Origin: Ilyomonas limi
GTDB lineage: Bacteria; Bacteroidota; Bacteroidia; Chitinophagales; Chitinophagaceae
Reading direction: 5' to 3'
DNA length: 64,000 nucleotides
NCBI RefSeq assembly: GCF_005233845.1
Contig: NZ_SZQL01000022.1
Coordinates: 1 to 64,000, forward strand
Positions 18,485 through 28,017 of the stretch are shown here, piece after piece. The notes beneath the pieces were generated by a model that was given only the letters and a program-made list of their open reading frames with translations, ran no database searches and was not told the DNA's origin. Position 1 is the stretch's first letter, and each line of letters opens with the position of its first letter. The position numbers were made by a program, and so were the translations under genes.

Positions 18485-18605
18485 TTTTAATAAATCATCA
18501 CCCGATATTAACCATTCGCAACAGCGTGTGTGATACCATATAAAGGTTGGCGTCACAGATGTTACTAATCATTTGATTTTGATAAATTATTACCGGATTT
18601 TAACC
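18485..18605. promoter_or_regulatory. Candidate AraC operator: 29-bp direct repeats 92 bp apart
   Basis: Two copies of a 29-base sequence lie at 18485-18513 and 18577-18605, both in the same orientation and matching at 24 of 29 positions. Shared parts are TTTT.ATAAAT.AT.AC and TTAACC at the end. The 260-base space lies between the AraC gene (plus) and the deaminase gene (minus). Two equally oriented sites spaced by nearly whole helical turns are what AraC-type proteins often bind. Confidence 0.55.
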
Positions 18606-18619
18606 CGATTCATTAATAA

Positions 18620-18652
18620 TTTGCTCAAATGCGGATAATATCTGTATATTTA
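18620..18652 (+). promoter_or_regulatory. Candidate promoter of the AraC gene
   Basis: TTTG (18620-18623), a 21-base spacer and TATATTTA (18645-18652) resemble the Bacteroidota -33/-7 pair TTTG and TAnnTTTG, with the last base off consensus. Transcription would begin near 18659, giving a leader of about 34 bases. The second direct repeat ends just upstream, consistent with regulation of this promoter. Confidence 0.42.
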
Positions 18653-18692
18653 GCATGCTAAAATAAAGGTAAAAAATACACTTATTAACAAT

Positions 18693-19592
18693 ATGGCTAT
18701 GAAAATCCTTCAGTTCACATTGCCGGTACCTGATAATAAAACGATTATCACCAAAGAAGAATCGCTGCCACATTTTTATCCGCATTTGCACCGGCATCAT
18801 GAAGTGCAGTTAACGTGGATAATAAAAGGAGAAGGAACCCTGGTAACGGATAATAACATGCATAGCTTCCAGAGCAATGAAATTTACTGGATTGGCGCCA
18901 ATCAGCCGCATGTATTTAAAAGTGATCCTACCTACTTTGAAAATGGTGCTAAAAAGACACATACCATAGATATATTTTTTAGCATCGACTCTCAATTAAG
19001 CTCCTTCTTTTCTATACCTGAAGTAAAAAATTTGAAGAACTTTGTTCAGCAACATCATTCGGGTTTTCGTGTACCTCCAAAAGCAGTAAAGGGAATAGCC
19101 GAAAAAATGTTGAAAATCCGCAACAGCAGTGGGGTTGAGCAATTTTTTCAATTCATTGATTTATTAAAACAACTTTCTTCTTTCAATAATCTGGAGCCGC
19201 TTTCTGCAAAAACAGAAAGTGTATCGTACAGCGACAATGAAGGCATCCGCATTGCTACTATTTACAACTATGTGATGCAGAACTATAATCAGCCTATTAC
19301 ACTGGAAGAAGTATCAAAGCTGGCGTATATGACACCGCAGGCTTTTTGCCGTTACTTTAAAAAACACACGCATCATACATTGGTGTCTTTTGTAAATCAG
19401 GTACGCATTAATGAAGCATGTAAAAAACTGGTAGATAAAAAATACGACAGCATCGCTTCGGTAGCATACAACACCGGCTTCAACAGTATTACCAACTTCA
19501 ACAGAGTTTTTAAAAGTGTAGTAAAAAAATCACCGAAAGAATATGTAGACAGTTATTTCCACAATGTTAACCAGCCGGCTAATGTGGCTTAA
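18693..19592 (+). CDS. AraC-family transcriptional regulator
   Basis: Encodes 299 residues. Residues 1-110 form a cupin-like ligand-binding domain (HRHHEVQLTWIIKGEGTLV, then QSNEIYWIGANQPHVF). Residues about 205-295 hold the two helix-turn-helix motifs: LEEVSKLAYMTPQAFCRYFKKH and SIASVAYNTGFNSITNFNRVFK. ATG at 18699 is an alternative start two codons in. It is transcribed away from the hydroxyproline genes, the usual arrangement for a local regulator. It probably senses hydroxyproline or a pathway intermediate; the ligand is inferred from context only. The direct repeats at 18485-18605 are candidate binding sites. Confidence 0.88.
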   Translation: MAMKILQFTLPVPDNKTIITKEESLPHFYPHLHRHHEVQLTWIIKGEGTLVTDNNMHSFQSNEIYWIGANQPHVFKSDPTYFENGAKKTHTIDIFFSIDSQLSSFFSIPEVKNLKNFVQQHHSGFRVPPKAVKGIAEKMLKIRNSSGVEQFFQFIDLLKQLSSFNNLEPLSAKTESVSYSDNEGIRIATIYNYVMQNYNQPITLEEVSKLAYMTPQAFCRYFKKHTHHTLVSFVNQVRINEACKKLVDKKYDSIASVAYNTGFNSITNFNRVFKSVVKKSPKEYVDSYFHNVNQPANVA

Positions 19593-19704
19593 TATATTCA
19601 ATATACCGTCAATTACGATATTTAGAATAAACAACCTCCTTTTGAATAGCGGGATTGCTATGATATACCATAGCTATCCGGATCATTGATTATAGTTCTT
19701 ATTA

Positions 19705-19728
19705 ACTTTTTCTCTTGAAAGAAAAAGT
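19705..19728. repeat. Hairpin repeat, copy D (first hairpin only)
   Basis: ACTTTTTCT (19705-19713), loop CTTGAA, AGAAAAAGT (19720-19728) form a perfect 9-bp stem. Loop and shape match the hairpins at 17185, 30587 and 33512, but the conserved downstream core is missing. It lies between the AraC gene and SusD. Confidence 0.5.
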
Positions 19729-19817
19729 GACAAGCAATAGATGTAACAACAAATAAAACTTTAGCCCTGTAATTCACACCCAACCCCAATAGTAATGAAA
19801 TAAATTTATGTAATCAT

Positions 19818-19861
19818 AAATAAAGAACCCCTTTAAATTGTTTGGAAGGGGTTCTTTATTT
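19818..19861. terminator. Bidirectional terminator between AraC and SusD genes
   Basis: A perfect 16-bp stem, with AAATAAAGAACCCCTT at 19818-19833 pairing with 19846-19861 around a 12-base loop. The GC-rich middle and the A/T-rich stem ends give a U-run on either strand. It lies 31 bases beyond the SusD stop and between convergent genes. Confidence 0.8.
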
Positions 19862-19891
19862 ATTTAAAACCAAACTTTTAATCTATAACTT

Positions 19892-21277
19892 TTATTGTGC
19901 ATCCCACCACACCCTATCAGTAAGCTTTGCAGATTGCTGTGATTGTGCATTCGTAATTATTTCACTTTGCGGATACAACAACCGGCGTGGAATAGCTGAC
20001 AGCGCGCCTTCTACCGGCGTTAATACAGGATAGCCGGTACGACGCCAATCGTTATACGTTTCAAAATTGAAAAGATTAGCAACTGCTTTTTCTTCCATAA
20101 TCAACTGCAATGCGTTTTCGGCTGTTAACATCCTGCTGTTTACATAAGCAATAGCTGCGGCTGAAGTTGTATCAATTCCCAGTTTAGCCATGTTGGAGTT
20201 GATGCCATTTACATAAACGGGCTGTGCAGCGGTTACGCCCTGGGTGCGATAGAGCGCTTCTGCTCTTATAAATGATGCTTCGGAATAAGTAAATATATAG
20301 TTGGAAGAGGCTGCACCGCCATAAAAATCATTTGGATAAGAATAACCTTCCAGTTCCGCCGTGGGGGTCCCTATTTTTCTTCCGGTATATACCCCTGTAT
20401 TTACTGCAGGCTTGGCTATATAAGGAAGCCGCGGATCGTTTCTCGCTTTTAAGGTATCAATTAAGGTTGCGTTGAGCACATAGGTGGTCACCGGCGAAAA
20501 GGTGAGATTCCAGATATTTTCGCTTCCGGTATTACCTTCATACGTAAACTTCAAATCATCGCTATTTTCCGTCATGCCATTTTGCAAGGCCACTAAAGCA
20601 CTATCCGACTGCACCGTAGCTGAGTAGCCCGGCGCTTTGGTAAGATGAATAAAATACCTTGCTTTTAACGACCATGCAGCTTTACGCCATTCAGCCATAT
20701 CGCCATTATAAAAATAATCATCTGTACCCGGCGTAATACTGCTGTTCTTATCAATATCAGCAATGGCATTGCTTAGCAGGGTTTGTACTGTTTTGTATAT
20801 CTCTTCCTGGCTGTCGTATGCTACTAAAAAATTAGTTCTGTCAAACGCTTTTGAATAGGGAATATCGCCCCAGAAATCGGTAGCTGTACCCAATGTGTAA
20901 GCTGTTAAAATCTTAGCAATAGCCGCGTAATTCCAGCTCTCTTTGCTTTCTGCCTTTTCGTTTAAAATCTTTAAATTATTAAGGCAAACAACATAAAAGT
21001 TATACCAGTCACCATCGTAATCTACATTGAAAGACTGGTAATTCCACAAGCCGGGGTTGGGCTGATTAGGTGCTATATTTTGCACAAAATTTTGTACGAT
21101 AATACTTGCATTACCCCCCTGCACATTATCCGAAATATTCTGCTCGATAGGCGACAACAGCAACGCTTCCTGCACATCAGTAGGGTTGTTCGGATCTTTA
21201 TTTACATCCAGAAACTTCTGGCATCCGGTGGTGCATAAACCGGCAATGATGAATATAATAAAAATGGATTGTTTCAT
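19892..21277 (-). CDS. SusD-like surface lipoprotein (SusD-like_2 type), pair 1
   Basis: The ATG at 21277 gives the lipoprotein signal MKQSIFIIFIIAGLCTTGC with the lipidated Cys at residue 19; an upstream ATG at 21298 adds seven residues. The mature protein begins QKFLDVNKDPNNPTDVQEALLLSP, typical of the SusD-like_2 group. It has TPR-like helices throughout and ends near LTDRVWWDAQ. These lipoproteins lie on the outer surface and act as the lid of the SusC channel. It directly follows its SusC and lies among hydroxyproline and peptidase genes, so the ligand may be a peptide or glycopeptide and not a plain glycan. That substrate is a guess. Confidence 0.88.
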   Translation of the reverse strand: MKQSIFIIFIIAGLCTTGCQKFLDVNKDPNNPTDVQEALLLSPIEQNISDNVQGGNASIIVQNFVQNIAPNQPNPGLWNYQSFNVDYDGDWYNFYVVCLNNLKILNEKAESKESWNYAAIAKILTAYTLGTATDFWGDIPYSKAFDRTNFLVAYDSQEEIYKTVQTLLSNAIADIDKNSSITPGTDDYFYNGDMAEWRKAAWSLKARYFIHLTKAPGYSATVQSDSALVALQNGMTENSDDLKFTYEGNTGSENIWNLTFSPVTTYVLNATLIDTLKARNDPRLPYIAKPAVNTGVYTGRKIGTPTAELEGYSYPNDFYGGAASSNYIFTYSEASFIRAEALYRTQGVTAAQPVYVNGINSNMAKLGIDTTSAAAIAYVNSRMLTAENALQLIMEEKAVANLFNFETYNDWRRTGYPVLTPVEGALSAIPRRLLYPQSEIITNAQSQQSAKLTDRVWWDAQ

Positions 21278-21301
21278 TGAATTTGAGATGTTTGGCATGA
21301 A

Positions 21302-24300
21302 TTAAAAACTGAGTTTCAGCGATACAAAAAAGGAACGTGCAGTGGGTGTAGAGAAAGCATAGATGCCCTGTGCCGCATTACCGCTGCCATAAGAACTTAC
21401 TTCGGGATCGGCACCTGTAAAATGCGGGCTGTATATCCACAGGTTTCTGCCAGACAAAGTAATAGAAGCAGCTTTAAACGGGGTCTTGTTTAATGCGGAA
21501 GGTTTCACATTATAAGACAGGTTAACATTGCGCAGTTTGATGTATGTTCCATCCTGAATAATAGATTCGTACTGCCTGCTTTGCCAATACGCTTGTGCGT
21601 CTACCGCCACCGTGTTTTGCTTATTATCTACTTCGCTGATGCCCGGCACTACTATAGGTTCGCGGTTTTCTGTTTGCTTGGAAGAGCCATAGAAAAGACC
21701 ATAGCTATCCACGCCATTTTCAATATCGCCACCTTGTTTCATATCAAAAAAGAACGAAAGGGTAAACTGCTTATAACGCAGTGTGTTCTCTAAACCTGCC
21801 AGCCAATCCGGGGTAGCATTGCCTACAATTCCCTGATCGCCAACCACCGGCAAGCCATTGGCGTCAATCAATAATTGTCCGTCTGCTGTGCGCTGGTATC
21901 TGGTACCATAGAAAACATTGTATGGCTGTCCTACTATTATTCTTCCAAGCTGTGTTATGCCGGGATATAAGGCAAGCACTTTATTATTGATTTTAGTAAA
22001 ATTGAACGTCAGGTTCCAGCTAAAATCTTTTGCTCTTACCGGCTCTGCACTTAGCAATACCTCTACACCTTTGTTTTCAATACTGGCAGTATTTACGGTG
22101 GTACCGCTAAAGCCGGTTGCATTGGAAATGCTCACACCCGGAATAATGCCATTGTGCGATTTACGGTAAAAATAGGAGCCTTCAAAAGAGATTCTGTCTT
22201 TGAAGAGACGCAGTTCCAGTCCGGCTTCATATTCATCTAAGCGTTCATTTTTCAAATCCAGATTGCCTAATGTTGAACTCAGTAAAAAGCCCGGCTGCCC
22301 CTGAAAAGGATATAAGAAATAGCCCGCATTGGTATTCCTGCCTGCCTGCACATAGGGCGTATTTAATGCATACGGACCAACAGCGTCATTACCTACGGTT
22401 GCAGCCGAAAATCTTATTTTGCCAAAGCTCAATGTGTGGCCAATGCTACCTTTCAGCAATTCGGAAAAGATAAAGCTGGCAGCGGCTGAACCATACGGAT
22501 AAAAATTATTCTCTTTTGATAGAACAGAGCTACCATCATACCTGCCGGTTAATGATAAATTCAACAGGCGGTTATAATCAATATTTGCCTGCGCATAAAA
22601 GCCAACTTTTCTTTGCAAAGAATGATACTCGGAAGAAGTAATAGTACCACCGGCTGAGGTGTTGTAAAACTCATCAATAGTGAGTCCGTTGCCGGTAAGA
22701 TTGATGCCCTGGTAATACGTAGAAAGAATATTATTTCCCAACAACAGGTTGACGTTAAAACGACCAAAAGTTTGTTGTGCATTAATAATTACATCGTTGT
22801 TGAACTGCCGGAAGGTTGTATTATTATCCACTACCTTTCCATTTAAGCCAATAGCCGGTTGCGGATTTTCGTAATATTTATTTTGTTCTGTGTACATATC
22901 AGCACCTAACCTTTCGGTAATAGTGAGCCATTTTGCAGGGGTAATATTTACGGTAAAAACAGGCAAAAACCGGTTTACCACGCCTGTATTTTTCATGTTA
23001 TCCAATGTCCACAAAGGCGCATTTCTTGAATAACGGTATAGCCGCATGTTGCCATTGGAATCCAGCACCGGATAAGGATTCCAGGATACCGGTTGTCCAA
23101 ACAAGACAAACAGTGGTCCGTTGCTGGCACCTTCGGGCAAACGGCCTTGTTTGGAATTGCTGTAGCCAAGCTGGAAAGTTGTGTTTACAATCTTACCCAT
23201 TTTGGTGTTGTATTTTGCAAAAAAGGAATGACGGATAAAATCGTTGCCCGGCATTATGCTTTTCTGATCGTAATAAGAATAGCTTACAAAGTAGCTTGAA
23301 TTGTTACTGCCGCCAGCCACGGAAATAGTAGAATTGCTGGTAACGCCTGTACGGAAAAAATCATATGGATTGTATTTTTTGGCAGGCTGTCCGTTTATCT
23401 TCAATGTATCCATGCGCGGTCCCCACGAAGCGCTTGCTTTCTGATCTTCACCATTAATATAAACGCCTCTATCGCCTTGCGCATATGTAGTTTGACGCTC
23501 GGGAAGCAACGGCTTTTCAAAAGATAAATCCGAAGAAACAGTGAACACCGGTTTCTTATCAAGCGCACCGCTTTTAGTAGTAATCAACACCACACCGCGC
23601 GCGCCCGAAGAACCATACAAAGCGGTAGCTGCTGCACCTTTCAGCACGTTAATACTTTCAATGGTAGAAGGATCAATATCAATTACCCTATTAACACCAG
23701 AGCCGGCCGCATTGCCACCTCCAGTGCCGGTTTCATCGTTATTGATAGGCACCCCATCCACTACAAACAACGCCTGATTATCTCCCGTTGCCGAACTATT
23801 GCCACGTATCACTATACGCGACGAAGCACCTGCTGTTCCGGATGAACTCGTGATTTGCACACCCGCCACTTTACCGGCCATAGCATTTACGAGGTTAGGC
23901 TCGCGGGTTTTGGTAATTTCTTCGCCACTCAACTGTTGTGTACTGTAGGTAAGATTTCTTTTCTCGCGCCGTACACCCAATGCGGTTACGACTACTTCAT
24001 TCAGAGAAGCGGTTGAAGCACTTAAGGTAATAACGATGTTTGTTTGGCTTCCAACAAACACCTCTTTATCGGCATAACCAACACTAGAAACAATAATAGT
24101 GCTGTTGCTGCGAACTGGCAACGTAAAGGTGCCGTTTGCATCGGTAATAGTCGATGCATTAGCACTCTTGTCTTTTATTGTAACTCCCGACAAGGGATTT
24201 CCGAGCGAGTCAACCACTTTACCTTGTAATTGCTGCTGTGCCAAAACAGGTAAAGAAAAAAAGATGAACAGGCATATAGCCAGGAAATAGCGTGTTGCAA

Positions 24301-24322
24301 CAGATTTTGGTGGATACAACAT
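21302..24322 (-). CDS. SusC-like TonB-dependent outer-membrane transporter, pair 1
   Basis: Encodes 1006 residues. A signal peptide (FLAICLFIFFSLPVLAQQ), a CarboxypepD_reg-like domain (about 31-110), the SusC-type plug (about 120-245, with TSSSGTAGASSRIVIRGNSS and LKGAAATALYGSSGARGVVLITTK) and a large beta barrel ending VSLKLSF are visible. With its SusD partner it would take up oligomers across the outer membrane using TonB energy. It is bracketed by the D-amino-acid dehydrogenase upstream and, beyond SusD and the AraC gene, by the hydroxyproline enzymes, which suggests one regulon. Confidence 0.92.
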   Translation of the reverse strand: MLYPPKSVATRYFLAICLFIFFSLPVLAQQQLQGKVVDSLGNPLSGVTIKDKSANASTITDANGTFTLPVRSNSTIIVSSVGYADKEVFVGSQTNIVITLSASTASLNEVVVTALGVRREKRNLTYSTQQLSGEEITKTREPNLVNAMAGKVAGVQITSSSGTAGASSRIVIRGNSSATGDNQALFVVDGVPINNDETGTGGGNAAGSGVNRVIDIDPSTIESINVLKGAAATALYGSSGARGVVLITTKSGALDKKPVFTVSSDLSFEKPLLPERQTTYAQGDRGVYINGEDQKASASWGPRMDTLKINGQPAKKYNPYDFFRTGVTSNSTISVAGGSNNSSYFVSYSYYDQKSIMPGNDFIRHSFFAKYNTKMGKIVNTTFQLGYSNSKQGRLPEGASNGPLFVLFGQPVSWNPYPVLDSNGNMRLYRYSRNAPLWTLDNMKNTGVVNRFLPVFTVNITPAKWLTITERLGADMYTEQNKYYENPQPAIGLNGKVVDNNTTFRQFNNDVIINAQQTFGRFNVNLLLGNNILSTYYQGINLTGNGLTIDEFYNTSAGGTITSSEYHSLQRKVGFYAQANIDYNRLLNLSLTGRYDGSSVLSKENNFYPYGSAAASFIFSELLKGSIGHTLSFGKIRFSAATVGNDAVGPYALNTPYVQAGRNTNAGYFLYPFQGQPGFLLSSTLGNLDLKNERLDEYEAGLELRLFKDRISFEGSYFYRKSHNGIIPGVSISNATGFSGTTVNTASIENKGVEVLLSAEPVRAKDFSWNLTFNFTKINNKVLALYPGITQLGRIIVGQPYNVFYGTRYQRTADGQLLIDANGLPVVGDQGIVGNATPDWLAGLENTLRYKQFTLSFFFDMKQGGDIENGVDSYGLFYGSSKQTENREPIVVPGISEVDNKQNTVAVDAQAYWQSRQYESIIQDGTYIKLRNVNLSYNVKPSALNKTPFKAASITLSGRNLWIYSPHFTGADPEVSSYGSGNAAQGIYAFSTPTARSFFVSLKLSF

Positions 24323-24728
24323 AGATATATTTTAAATTATAAAGGGACTAATAATCCTTAACGAAGCTATCTTTTGTCGTAAAGGATCAGTTAAAGCATA
24401 TTGATGAATACTTTACAGATATTAGCAGAGGTTTAGCGGGTACAGGCCTAAATCGGCCAATTTATACTTATTACAACAACCCTATGGGTAAGCAAAAGTG
24501 ATAACGACGCAAAAAAATGTTCAGAAGTCTCTCCCATAGCTTATACTGTGCGCCACAGTAAAGCCCCCAAAAGTGGCGGAAGAGCTTATGTAAAGTCCAG
24601 TATCCTTTATGTTAGGTCCGGGGTTGATTTGTACTATATATAATTCAGGCAAATGAGAAAGGGAATAAACAGAATCATTAAAGCATAGCAAGAATGTACG
24701 CGTATATGCAGATCTACATATAACCACT
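24323..24728. other. Intergenic region upstream of SusC 1
   Basis: These 406 bases separate the D-amino-acid dehydrogenase end from the SusC start. I see no gene, no clear -7 box and no copy of the AraC-region direct repeat. It probably contains the SusC promoter and the dehydrogenase 3' end. Confidence 0.3.
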
Positions 24729-25976
24729 TTATCCAAACCGTTCTACTTCAAAAGCTTTCAGATCCACACTTGGCTTTTGTTCATTCACCAACTCACTCAC
24801 CAGCTTGCCGGTGCCGGCACCAAGACTTAAGCCCAGCATAGCATGCCCCGTGGCAACCGTTACATTTTTATACTTTTTAATGCGCCCGATGTAAGGCACT
24901 CCATCCGCCGATGTGGGACGGAAGCCATACCAGATTTTATCATGAGGTGGCATTTCAATCTTGAACTCCGGCAGAAAATCTCTAACAGCTTTCACAATAC
25001 CTTCCACGCGGTGATAACGCGGTGGTGTTTTGGTACTCACTACTTCCATTGTACCGCCATAGCGCATCTTATTTCGATCCATAGGCGCAATAGCTACTCT
25101 GCCTTCGGTAAGTATAGCCGGCCGGTTTAATGTATAAGGAGAATTCTCTAACGTGAAGGAGTAGCCACGCCCCGGGATCATCGGAATTCTGGTATCGAGC
25201 AATGCAGCTATTTCGCGGCTCCACGAACCGGTGGCGATAACTATTTCGTCTCCTTCATACACGCCATTATCAGTAAATACTTTTGTTACTTTTCCGTTCT
25301 TTCGCTCAAAGCCGGTTACTTCTGCTTTTATCATTTGCACACCTTTTTGTTGCAGCACTTTTTTTAGCGAAGCCATGAGCTTATCGGGGTACAAATGCGA
25401 ATCGCATTTAAAATAAATAGCGCCTTTCGCATTGATAGTGGTTTGTGGTTCTAACGCTTGCAACCCTTTTGCATCTACCAGTTCTACATCCAGTCCAAGC
25501 TTTTTGCCGGCTTCTACGGTTTGTGCAGCATGGTGACCAACTTTTTCCGTCTGGAAAATTTCCAGCATTCCCTTGCGCTCAAAAGAGAAATCGAAGCAGG
25601 GCAATTTTGCCCATTCGCTGTATTCCTGTTGGCTAAAAACAGCAATGTCTTTCAACGGAACCGCTGCCGCTTCTACATTTTCCTTCGTTGCACTGCGCAT
25701 AAACTTCAATCCCCAGTCTATCAGGGATATATTGAGTGAAGGCTGTACATAAAAAGGGCTTTTACTATTGAACATCCATTTTAATCCCTGCCAGATAATA
25801 CCTGGTGCAGCTAAGGGTATAAAATGACTGGGACACACATAGCCCAGGTTGCCATAAGAGCAGTTATCAGTAAACCCTGCTTTATCCAGCACTGTTACTG
25901 TATGCCCGGATTGTTGCAGATAATATGCACTGCTTAAACCAATGACACCGCCACCAATTACAATTACATTTTTCAT
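24729..25976 (-). CDS. FAD D-amino-acid dehydrogenase (DadA-like), probable cis-4-hydroxy-D-proline dehydrogenase
   Basis: Encodes 415 residues of the DAO/DadA fold. The N-terminal Rossmann motif VIGGGVIGLSSAYYLQQSG binds FAD, and the C-terminal WYGFRPTSADGVPYIGR and TGHAMLGLSLGAGTGKLVSEL segments are typical of DadA. It oxidises D-amino acids to imines, passing electrons to the respiratory chain. In the hydroxyproline pathway the corresponding step is oxidation of cis-4-hydroxy-D-proline to 1-pyrroline-4-hydroxy-2-carboxylate, which fits the epimerase and deaminase genes nearby. General D-alanine or D-proline dehydrogenase is the alternative. It is on the same strand, upstream of SusC 1. Confidence 0.87.
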   Translation of the reverse strand: MKNVIVIGGGVIGLSSAYYLQQSGHTVTVLDKAGFTDNCSYGNLGYVCPSHFIPLAAPGIIWQGLKWMFNSKSPFYVQPSLNISLIDWGLKFMRSATKENVEAAAVPLKDIAVFSQQEYSEWAKLPCFDFSFERKGMLEIFQTEKVGHHAAQTVEAGKKLGLDVELVDAKGLQALEPQTTINAKGAIYFKCDSHLYPDKLMASLKKVLQQKGVQMIKAEVTGFERKNGKVTKVFTDNGVYEGDEIVIATGSWSREIAALLDTRIPMIPGRGYSFTLENSPYTLNRPAILTEGRVAIAPMDRNKMRYGGTMEVVSTKTPPRYHRVEGIVKAVRDFLPEFKIEMPPHDKIWYGFRPTSADGVPYIGRIKKYKNVTVATGHAMLGLSLGAGTGKLVSELVNEQKPSVDLKAFEVERFG

Positions 25977-26060
25977 CTTTTATTTTACTTAGCTGTTTGC
26001 TTTTATCCTTAACTTATTTAATATAAGTAAGTGGACTCAATTAGTATGAGTTGACAGCTA

Positions 26061-26185
26061 TAACCCAAGGCTTCAGCATTGGGAATAGAAGTGAATGGCC
26101 TACAGGCAGCCGCTTGCTTAAGTCCTTGCTTAGGCTAAAGCCAATTTACCTTTTCTATTCACCCCAAGGCTAAAGCCTTGGGTTA
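26061..26185. repeat. Inverted-repeat element with AAGGCTTTAGCC-type arms
   Basis: TAACCCAAGGCTTCAGC (26061-26077) pairs with 26169-26185 at 16 of 17 positions. Inside, GAATAGAAGTGAA and TTTCTATTCAC extend the stem. The 3' arm also forms its own hairpin, CCCAAGGCT-AA-AGCCTTGGG (26163-26182). It occupies most of the 247-base gap between DUF885 and the dehydrogenase gene and looks like a REP-type dispersed element. Confidence 0.6.
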
Positions 26186-26223
26186 ATGTAAACTATTGTG
26201 TCCAGCTACTTACTTTATAATCT

Positions 26224-27972
26224 CTAAAACTTATAAAATTTCCAGTTGGTTGTAAAGTCTTTTGAAGGTGGTTTGTTTTCCAGTATGGCTCCTTCCATTT
26301 CTATCGGCATCATGTTTTGCTGAATAAAGCTGTCGTGAAATTGCTTATACGTCATCTTACCACTATCCACCAGTTCTCTTTTTAAAGCCATGATCTGCAA
26401 GCCGCCAATCATATAAGCAATCTGATATAGAGGATCATAGCCGCCTACAAAGGAGCGGCGCACTTCGCCTTCTGCATTGGCACGCTCGTGCCCTACCCTG
26501 TCTACCAAAAAATCTATACATTGTTGCGGCGTCCATTTGCCGGTATGATAGTTTAGAGAGAAAATAATCCTTGCACAACGGTGCATGCGCCAGAACAACA
26601 TGCCAATGCGGTCTTCCGGCGTTTGCGCAAACCCCTGGTCCCAGAGCAGCATTTCCCAATAGAGCGACCAGCCTTCTATCCAAAACGGCGTTTCAAAATG
26701 ACGATAAGTTTTATACCGGTTGGTTGAAAACTCCTGTAAAGCATGTCCGGCCAGCAATTCATGATGCACGGTAGCTCTTGAGAAATGCGGATTATTACCA
26801 CGCATACTCATCAGCTTATCGTCCTGAGTCATAGTATTGGTAGGGTAAGAAATACTAAACTCTTCCCCGCCGGTAAAAAACGGATTTACCAATTGTTGCT
26901 CCGGCGTCATCATGCGCATGCGCCAGGTTTCTTCGGCTAATGGCGGCAATGTGATCAGGTCGTGTTGCTTTATAAAATCAACCGATTCATCATATAGTTT
27001 AAGCATTGCCGTGGGTTGCTCTCCGGGCAGTACATACGCTGTTTTCACCTTTTCCAAAGCTGCTTTCCAGTTGTCGCCAAAGCCCATTTCCCGGCTTGCT
27101 TTCAGCATTTCCTTATCGCACCAGGCAAACTCTTTATTGGCAATTGCCACCAGCTCTTCGGGTGTGTAGGGAATCATCTCATATTTAAGCCGGCGCTCTA
27201 TTTCTGCCGTACCAATGGGATTGCCAACAATGCCGCTGCCATCCTCTTTTTGCGGCGTAATGCTCTTTTCTTTTGTTTTAATAGAATCGGCATACACCAC
27301 CAGCATGCTATCTAATGTATGGTATGGCTGAGGCACCCACCAGGTAAATAAAGGATCGTAGCCATTATAAAAATCAAAGGTGCTTTTCAGTGCAGCCCGC
27401 AAACCGCCTATCGTGCTTTCGGCGCGTTTGCCCAGTTCAAAAGAAATGGACGTTTCTTTATTAAACTGCTGCTGCAGTGCTTTTACCTTTTTACTGATAT
27501 CGTTCAACTGATTGGCTATTTGTTGCGCATCCTGCACAGCACCACGGCGGCGCCTTTTTTCTATAGTATAAATCGTATCGGCAAAAGGCACCCATTGCCT
27601 GATAGCATTGTATTCTTTTTCTTCTTTTTGCAGGTTATACTCCTCTTCGTGCAGGTCGCGATTGAACAGTACATAATCTACCTTAGTACCGGTATTCAGT
27701 TGATCAAAGTCCAGTTCACCCAGTTTGCTGATATATTCATTGACTGTTGAGAGCAGGCGTGCTCTCCGTTCGGGCGAATTTTGAATTGTATAAAAGCGCG
27801 ACACGTTGCCATAATCTGCGCGGTATTGCACCATGATATTGTTGACCTCACTGGTTTGCTCGTATAAAGGAGCAACTTTTTCGGGCTGTGCTTCTGCCTG
27901 GATTAAGCACGTAAACAGAAAAAAACATATTAATAAGATGGTTCTCTGAAAAGCTGTTGTTATTGGCATCAT
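26224..27972 (-). CDS. DUF885 family putative zinc peptidase, secreted
   Basis: Encodes 582 residues with a signal peptide (ILLICFFLFTCLIQAEA). The helical DUF885 fold carries the conserved HHELLAGHALQEF near residue 400, which replaces the more common HExxPGHHLQ and may supply metal ligands, with downstream Glu in FWIEGWSLYWE. The family is probably metallopeptidases with poorly known substrates. It lies 45 bases after the DPP-IV-like gene on the same strand, so the two are probably co-transcribed. Followed by the D-amino-acid dehydrogenase, it may help digest imported or periplasmic peptides. Function is inferred from family and neighbours. Confidence 0.82.
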   Translation of the reverse strand: MMPITTAFQRTILLICFFLFTCLIQAEAQPEKVAPLYEQTSEVNNIMVQYRADYGNVSRFYTIQNSPERRARLLSTVNEYISKLGELDFDQLNTGTKVDYVLFNRDLHEEEYNLQKEEKEYNAIRQWVPFADTIYTIEKRRRRGAVQDAQQIANQLNDISKKVKALQQQFNKETSISFELGKRAESTIGGLRAALKSTFDFYNGYDPLFTWWVPQPYHTLDSMLVVYADSIKTKEKSITPQKEDGSGIVGNPIGTAEIERRLKYEMIPYTPEELVAIANKEFAWCDKEMLKASREMGFGDNWKAALEKVKTAYVLPGEQPTAMLKLYDESVDFIKQHDLITLPPLAEETWRMRMMTPEQQLVNPFFTGGEEFSISYPTNTMTQDDKLMSMRGNNPHFSRATVHHELLAGHALQEFSTNRYKTYRHFETPFWIEGWSLYWEMLLWDQGFAQTPEDRIGMLFWRMHRCARIIFSLNYHTGKWTPQQCIDFLVDRVGHERANAEGEVRRSFVGGYDPLYQIAYMIGGLQIMALKRELVDSGKMTYKQFHDSFIQQNMMPIEMEGAILENKPPSKDFTTNWKFYKF

Positions 27973-28017
27973 GAAGTGAGTAGTTAAAATAGTTTTCTGA
28001 GAAAGTTACCGGTAATT

